Source of the DNA: Acidobacteriota bacterium
Lineage (GTDB): Bacteria > Acidobacteriota > UBA4820
Length of the DNA stretch: 64,000 bases
Reading direction: 5' to 3'
Assembly (NCBI GenBank): GCA_029559035.1
Contig: JAKQCT010000055.1
Coordinates: 1 to 64,000 of the forward strand
Positions within the stretch are counted from its first letter, which is position 1. Each line of letters begins with the position of its first letter. The notes beneath the pieces are model-generated. The model was not told the DNA's origin. It saw only the letters and a list, made by a program, of their open reading frames with translations, and searched no databases. The translations under genes and the position numbers were made by a program. Below, one piece after another: positions 61,250-64,000 of this stretch.

Positions 61250-62446
61250 ATGGAACTTTCGGAAAGGGCACTTTCGGTACAGGCCTCGCCCATAAGAAGG
61301 CTTACACCGCTTCTTCTCGAAGCGAAAAAGAGAGGGATAACGGTTCACCACCTCAATATCGGACAGCCCGACATCGAGACCCCGAAGGTGTTCTGGGACG
61401 CTATCAAGAACTACGAGGAGAAGGTCCTCGCCTACGGACTTTCGGACGGACTGCCCGAGCTGAAAAGCGCCGTGGTCGACTATTTCGCCCGCTACAACAT
61501 CTTGCTGAGGCAGACCGACATCCAGGTGACCACGGCGGGAAGCGAGGCTCTGCTCTATTCGCTCTGCCTCGTATCCGACCCGGGCGAAGAGGTTATCGTC
61601 TTCGAACCCTTCTACACCAACTACAACGGCTTCGGTACGATAGCGGGGATAAAGACGGTGCCGGTTACGACGAAGGCCGAGAACGGCTTCTCCATACCTT
61701 CGGCCGAGGAGATCGAGAAGAAGATCACCTCGAGGACCAAGGCGATGATCGTCTGTTCCCCGAACAACCCGACGGGACATATCATGAGCCCCGAAGAAAT
61801 GGAGAGGATAGCCGGCATCGCGAAAAAGCACGACCTCTTCATCATATCCGACGAGGTTTACAGGGAATTCACCTACGAAGGCGCGAAGGCCACCAGCTTC
61901 CTCGAATTCAAGGACGTCGAGGACAGGGTGATCGTCGTCGATTCCATTTCTAAAAGGTTCTCGGCGTGCGGAGCCCGCGTCGGCTTCATCGTCTGCAAGA
62001 ACCCCGCGATCATGTCCTACGCCCTCAAGTTCGCGCAGGCGAGACTCTGCCCTCCCACGCTCGAACAGCTCGGGGCCCTTGCCGCCTACAGGATGGACCC
62101 TTCCTATTTCGACCCGATCAGGACCGAATACCAGAACAGGAGGGACGCTCTCATAGACACTCTTCACAGCAATCCCGAGATCCTCGTCGAGAAGCCGCAG
62201 GGAGCCTTCTACATGATGGCGAAGCTGCCGATCTCCGACAGCGACGATTTCGCATCGTGGCTGCTCAAGGATTTCAATGTTGACGGAGAGACGACGATGG
62301 TCGCTCCCGGTGACGGATTTTACGCCACGAAGGGCCTCGGCACGGACGAGGTGAGGCTTGCATACGTCCTCAACGTGGAGAGGACGAAGAGGGCCGCGCA
62401 GATCCTCATGAAAGGGCTTGAAGAGTACAAGAGGAAGAAAAGATGA
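61250..62446 (+). CDS. Class I/II PLP-dependent aminotransferase
   Basis: A 398-residue AspC-like fold-type I enzyme. NIGQPDIETP N-terminal arm, SPNNPTGHIM, SDEVYREF with the Asp contacting the PLP pyridine, and DSISKRFSACGARVGF with the Schiff-base Lys. The C-terminal Arg is in DEVRLAYVLN. Probably aspartate or aromatic aminotransferase; substrate not determined. Confidence 0.93.
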   Translation: MELSERALSVQASPIRRLTPLLLEAKKRGITVHHLNIGQPDIETPKVFWDAIKNYEEKVLAYGLSDGLPELKSAVVDYFARYNILLRQTDIQVTTAGSEALLYSLCLVSDPGEEVIVFEPFYTNYNGFGTIAGIKTVPVTTKAENGFSIPSAEEIEKKITSRTKAMIVCSPNNPTGHIMSPEEMERIAGIAKKHDLFIISDEVYREFTYEGAKATSFLEFKDVEDRVIVVDSISKRFSACGARVGFIVCKNPAIMSYALKFAQARLCPPTLEQLGALAAYRMDPSYFDPIRTEYQNRRDALIDTLHSNPEILVEKPQGAFYMMAKLPISDSDDFASWLLKDFNVDGETTMVAPGDGFYATKGLGTDEVRLAYVLNVERTKRAAQILMKGLEEYKRKKR

Positions 62447-62466
62447 TCGCTTGAAAAAGATGCTGT

Positions 62467-62495
62467 AAAAGGGCGGGCAGTTCCCGCCCTTTTTT
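62467..62495. terminator. Bidirectional terminator
   Basis: An 11-bp perfect stem AAAAGGGCGGG/CCCGCCCTTTT with loop CAGTT, A- and T-runs on both sides, between convergent genes. Confidence 0.95.
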
Positions 62496-62835
62496 ATTGC
62501 TGTTTTATGACGACGCCGAAATGCTTTCCGAAGATGACGAAGTTGCTCTGCACGATGCCTTTAACCAGCTTTTTTTCGCCTGTTTTGGGGAGCGATCCGT
62601 CGGTGATGACCTTGATCTCACCCGTCCCGTCCCTGAGCACGAAGGAGCCCTTCTCGCTTTGCGGCAGTTTCGATCCCGAGACGACTTCGCCGTAGACAAC
62701 AACGGTCTTGTTCTCGTATTTCGCGGGAGAAGACTTGATCTCGCCGATAGGAGTTGCCAACTTTTCGCAGGAGATGACCAGCAGGCAGAGTACGATCAGA
62801 AGGGCTGCGGTTTTATGACCGGACTTGATCCTCAT
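62494..62835 (-). CDS. OB-fold lipoprotein
   Basis: 113 residues. Signal peptide with lipobox LVISC, then a small OB-fold-like domain (ENKTVVVYGEVV, FVLRDGTGEIKVIT, VKGIVQSNFVIFG) like those of tRNA_anti-like/cytochrome c maturation-type proteins. Anchored in the envelope; ligand unknown. 11 bases after the ABC substrate-binding gene. Confidence 0.8.
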   Translation of the reverse strand: MRIKSGHKTAALLIVLCLLVISCEKLATPIGEIKSSPAKYENKTVVVYGEVVSGSKLPQSEKGSFVLRDGTGEIKVITDGSLPKTGEKKLVKGIVQSNFVIFGKHFGVVIKQQ

Positions 62836-62846
62836 TCCTGAGCTCC

Positions 62847-63749
62847 TCAGTACCTTTTGGCCACCCTGGATTCGTCGTATTTCGATCCGAATGCCTTGGC
62901 CGACTCCTGATTTATGCTCAGCTTGAAATCCCCGCAGAAGTAAACGGGGCTCTTGGAAGTGCCGCTTTTCATCTCGCCGATAGCCTTCGCCGCCGCCTGA
63001 GTGAGCTCCCGGGATTGAACGAAAATCGCCACCGGCACTCCGGAGGACGCGATCTGTTCGTTGAAGCCGTATAGCGCGACCTTTTTTTCGAGGGCTTTCG
63101 TCACCATGAACTTTACGGCGTCCTTGCTGTAGGCCAAAGGATCGATGAGGATCAGGGCCGCGTCGACCTGCCCGAGGAAGTAGGGGAAAGGGGCGGTCAG
63201 GTCCTGGGCGCTCTCAACTCCGAGCTGTTTGCATTTGTACCCGGCGGCTTCCGCCTGAGCCTTGAAATAGTCGGCCATCTCCTGGTTAACGCTCTTGGTG
63301 AATATGATCCCGAAGGTCTTCGCCCCCGTGTTCTTTGAAAGATTGTCGAAAACCACGCGCGGCTCGGGATAGATGGAGACGAACAGGAAATCCTTCTTGG
63401 CGGCGTAGCTCCTCGACAGCGGGTTCGGGAGGCCGACCGCGACTCCTTTCGCGCTTCCCGCCTGGAAAGCGGTGGTGACGGCCGCGGGGCCGATGGCGCA
63501 GACTATTGATTCTTTTTCGAGCGACAGGGCGCTTTTCGCCTCGTCCTCCTTGTCTTTCTCGACGGCAATGAGGGAGCCGGCGGAAAGCGAAGCCTTCAGG
63601 GCATTCGCGGTCTCCTCGAAAAGAGGCGTTCCCTTCTGATAGACGACCGCGACTTCCTGCGCGGCCGTATCCGCATGAGAGATCATGATAAAAAGGCACC
63701 CAAAAAAGGCAGCGCACGGGAGAAACTTCGAAATTCTAAATTTATTCAT
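62847..63749 (-). CDS. ABC transporter substrate-binding protein (PF04392-like)
   Basis: A 300-residue protein with a signal peptide (FLPCAAFFGCLFIMISHADTA). Two-lobed periplasmic binding fold (VVYQKGTPLFEETANALKA; FGIIFTKSVNQEMADYFKA; PVYFCGDFKLSINQESAKAFG) as in TrpXYZ-type uptake systems. No permease or ATPase is seen in the window. The ligand may be an aromatic compound (family-based guess). Confidence 0.8.
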   Translation of the reverse strand: MNKFRISKFLPCAAFFGCLFIMISHADTAAQEVAVVYQKGTPLFEETANALKASLSAGSLIAVEKDKEDEAKSALSLEKESIVCAIGPAAVTTAFQAGSAKGVAVGLPNPLSRSYAAKKDFLFVSIYPEPRVVFDNLSKNTGAKTFGIIFTKSVNQEMADYFKAQAEAAGYKCKQLGVESAQDLTAPFPYFLGQVDAALILIDPLAYSKDAVKFMVTKALEKKVALYGFNEQIASSGVPVAIFVQSRELTQAAAKAIGEMKSGTSKSPVYFCGDFKLSINQESAKAFGSKYDESRVAKRY

Positions 63750-63904
63750 TCCATGACCCTTTCCGTAACTTGTCCACCACCATTATATGCTTTCACGCCT
63801 TCATTTTCCACCCCGCAGCGATCCTGACAAGAATAATCCATTCTTAGGGGCCTAAAAATCCTAAATGACCAACGTTTGGGAACGCGTATTATTCCGGGAA
63901 GAAC

Positions 63905-63936
63905 GGCGGGGGGGGGTAATGGCATCCCCCCCCGCC
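63905..63936 (-). terminator. G/C-run hairpin after the partial gene
   Basis: GGCGGGGGGGGG and CCCCCCCCGCC form a strong stem just downstream of the leftward partial gene. The T-run is missing; termination role uncertain. Confidence 0.4.
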
Positions 63937-63950
63937 TGATTCAGAGGGAG

Positions 63951-64000
63951 TTATTTTTTTACGGGTGGCTGGCTGATCATCCTTTCGGGCCTGACTTCCC
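63951..64000 (-). CDS. C-terminal end of a gene entering the window
   Basis: A leftward frame open to the window edge ends EVRPERMISQPPVKK and TAA. Only about 15 residues are visible, so the product cannot be named. The clean stop and downstream hairpin support a real gene. Confidence 0.5.
   Translation of the reverse strand, partial: EVRPERMISQPPVKK

Overview
The window is a bacterial chromosome segment, probably from an uncultured, G+C-rich, Gram-negative-type fermenter. It carries TatA/TatC, lipoproteins, a KefB-type antiporter, an MMPL exporter, pyruvate phosphate dikinase and phosphotransacylase/butyrate kinase genes. Several families (DUF6982-like and DUF6677-like proteins, a Ser/Thr kinase with C-terminal TPRs, secreted proteins with a recurring FnIII-like module) are ones I associate with Acidobacteriota and nearby lineages. 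That placement is only a suggestion; no rRNA is present to confirm it.

Layout. 1-2765: 3' part of a large secreted ELWK/Ig-repeat protein. 3056-20231: about 17 kb transcribed entirely leftward. In transcription order it holds tRNA-Arg, a TPR membrane protein, a sigma-54 activator, pgsA, an MMPL exporter, tatA, tatC, an LD-carboxypeptidase, DUF4177, a thiouridylase-like protein, an M50 protease, a PlsC-like protein and truD. It ends in an unusual four-gene operon: a PilB/GspE-like ATPase, a DUF6982 protein, a TPR-ClpB-like double AAA+ protein and an ArnD-like deacetylase. Three of these four have lost diagnostic catalytic residues. 20245-27267: acylphosphatase, a coiled-coil lipoprotein, KefB, a diguanylate cyclase, VanZ, two small membrane proteins, rplI, rpsR, rpsF. 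27445-32441: a Pta-Buk fusion, a Ptb-like enzyme, a zinc-ribbon protein, hemB and the tmRNA. The tmRNA 3' end is duplicated about 320 bp downstream, as after a site-specific integration. 33196-47900: YhaM-like exonuclease, kelch protein, ppdK, recJ, tRNA-Ala, and a translationally coupled trio of Ser/Thr kinase, GH18-amidase fusion and TolB-like propeller.

48271-58967 is an accessory region with variable, often AT-rich composition. It holds a four-helix-bundle protein, a YiiX-like peptidase, a type II restriction-modification pair whose endonuclease looks like BstYI/BglII (R^GATCY), and directly after it a two-gene Pycsar anti-phage system (cyclic-nucleotide-binding TIR effector plus pyrimidine-cyclase-like protein). 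Next come a polyQ membrane protein, a GH46-like chitosanase and a helical protein. Last is an array of small orphan genes separated by repeated fragments, including truncated copies of one nuclease-like reading frame whose first bases supply the stop codons of the preceding genes. From 59340 normal chromosomal genes resume: M3 peptidase, aminotransferase, OB-fold lipoprotein, ABC substrate-binding protein.

Repeats tie the window together. A hairpin-bearing repeat occurs three times, each time just downstream of a gene. Heptameric CTTCAGC tracts mark many intergenic gaps. A tandem duplication of about 80 bp lies near 48.1 kb, and nested palindromes lie near 59.2 kb.
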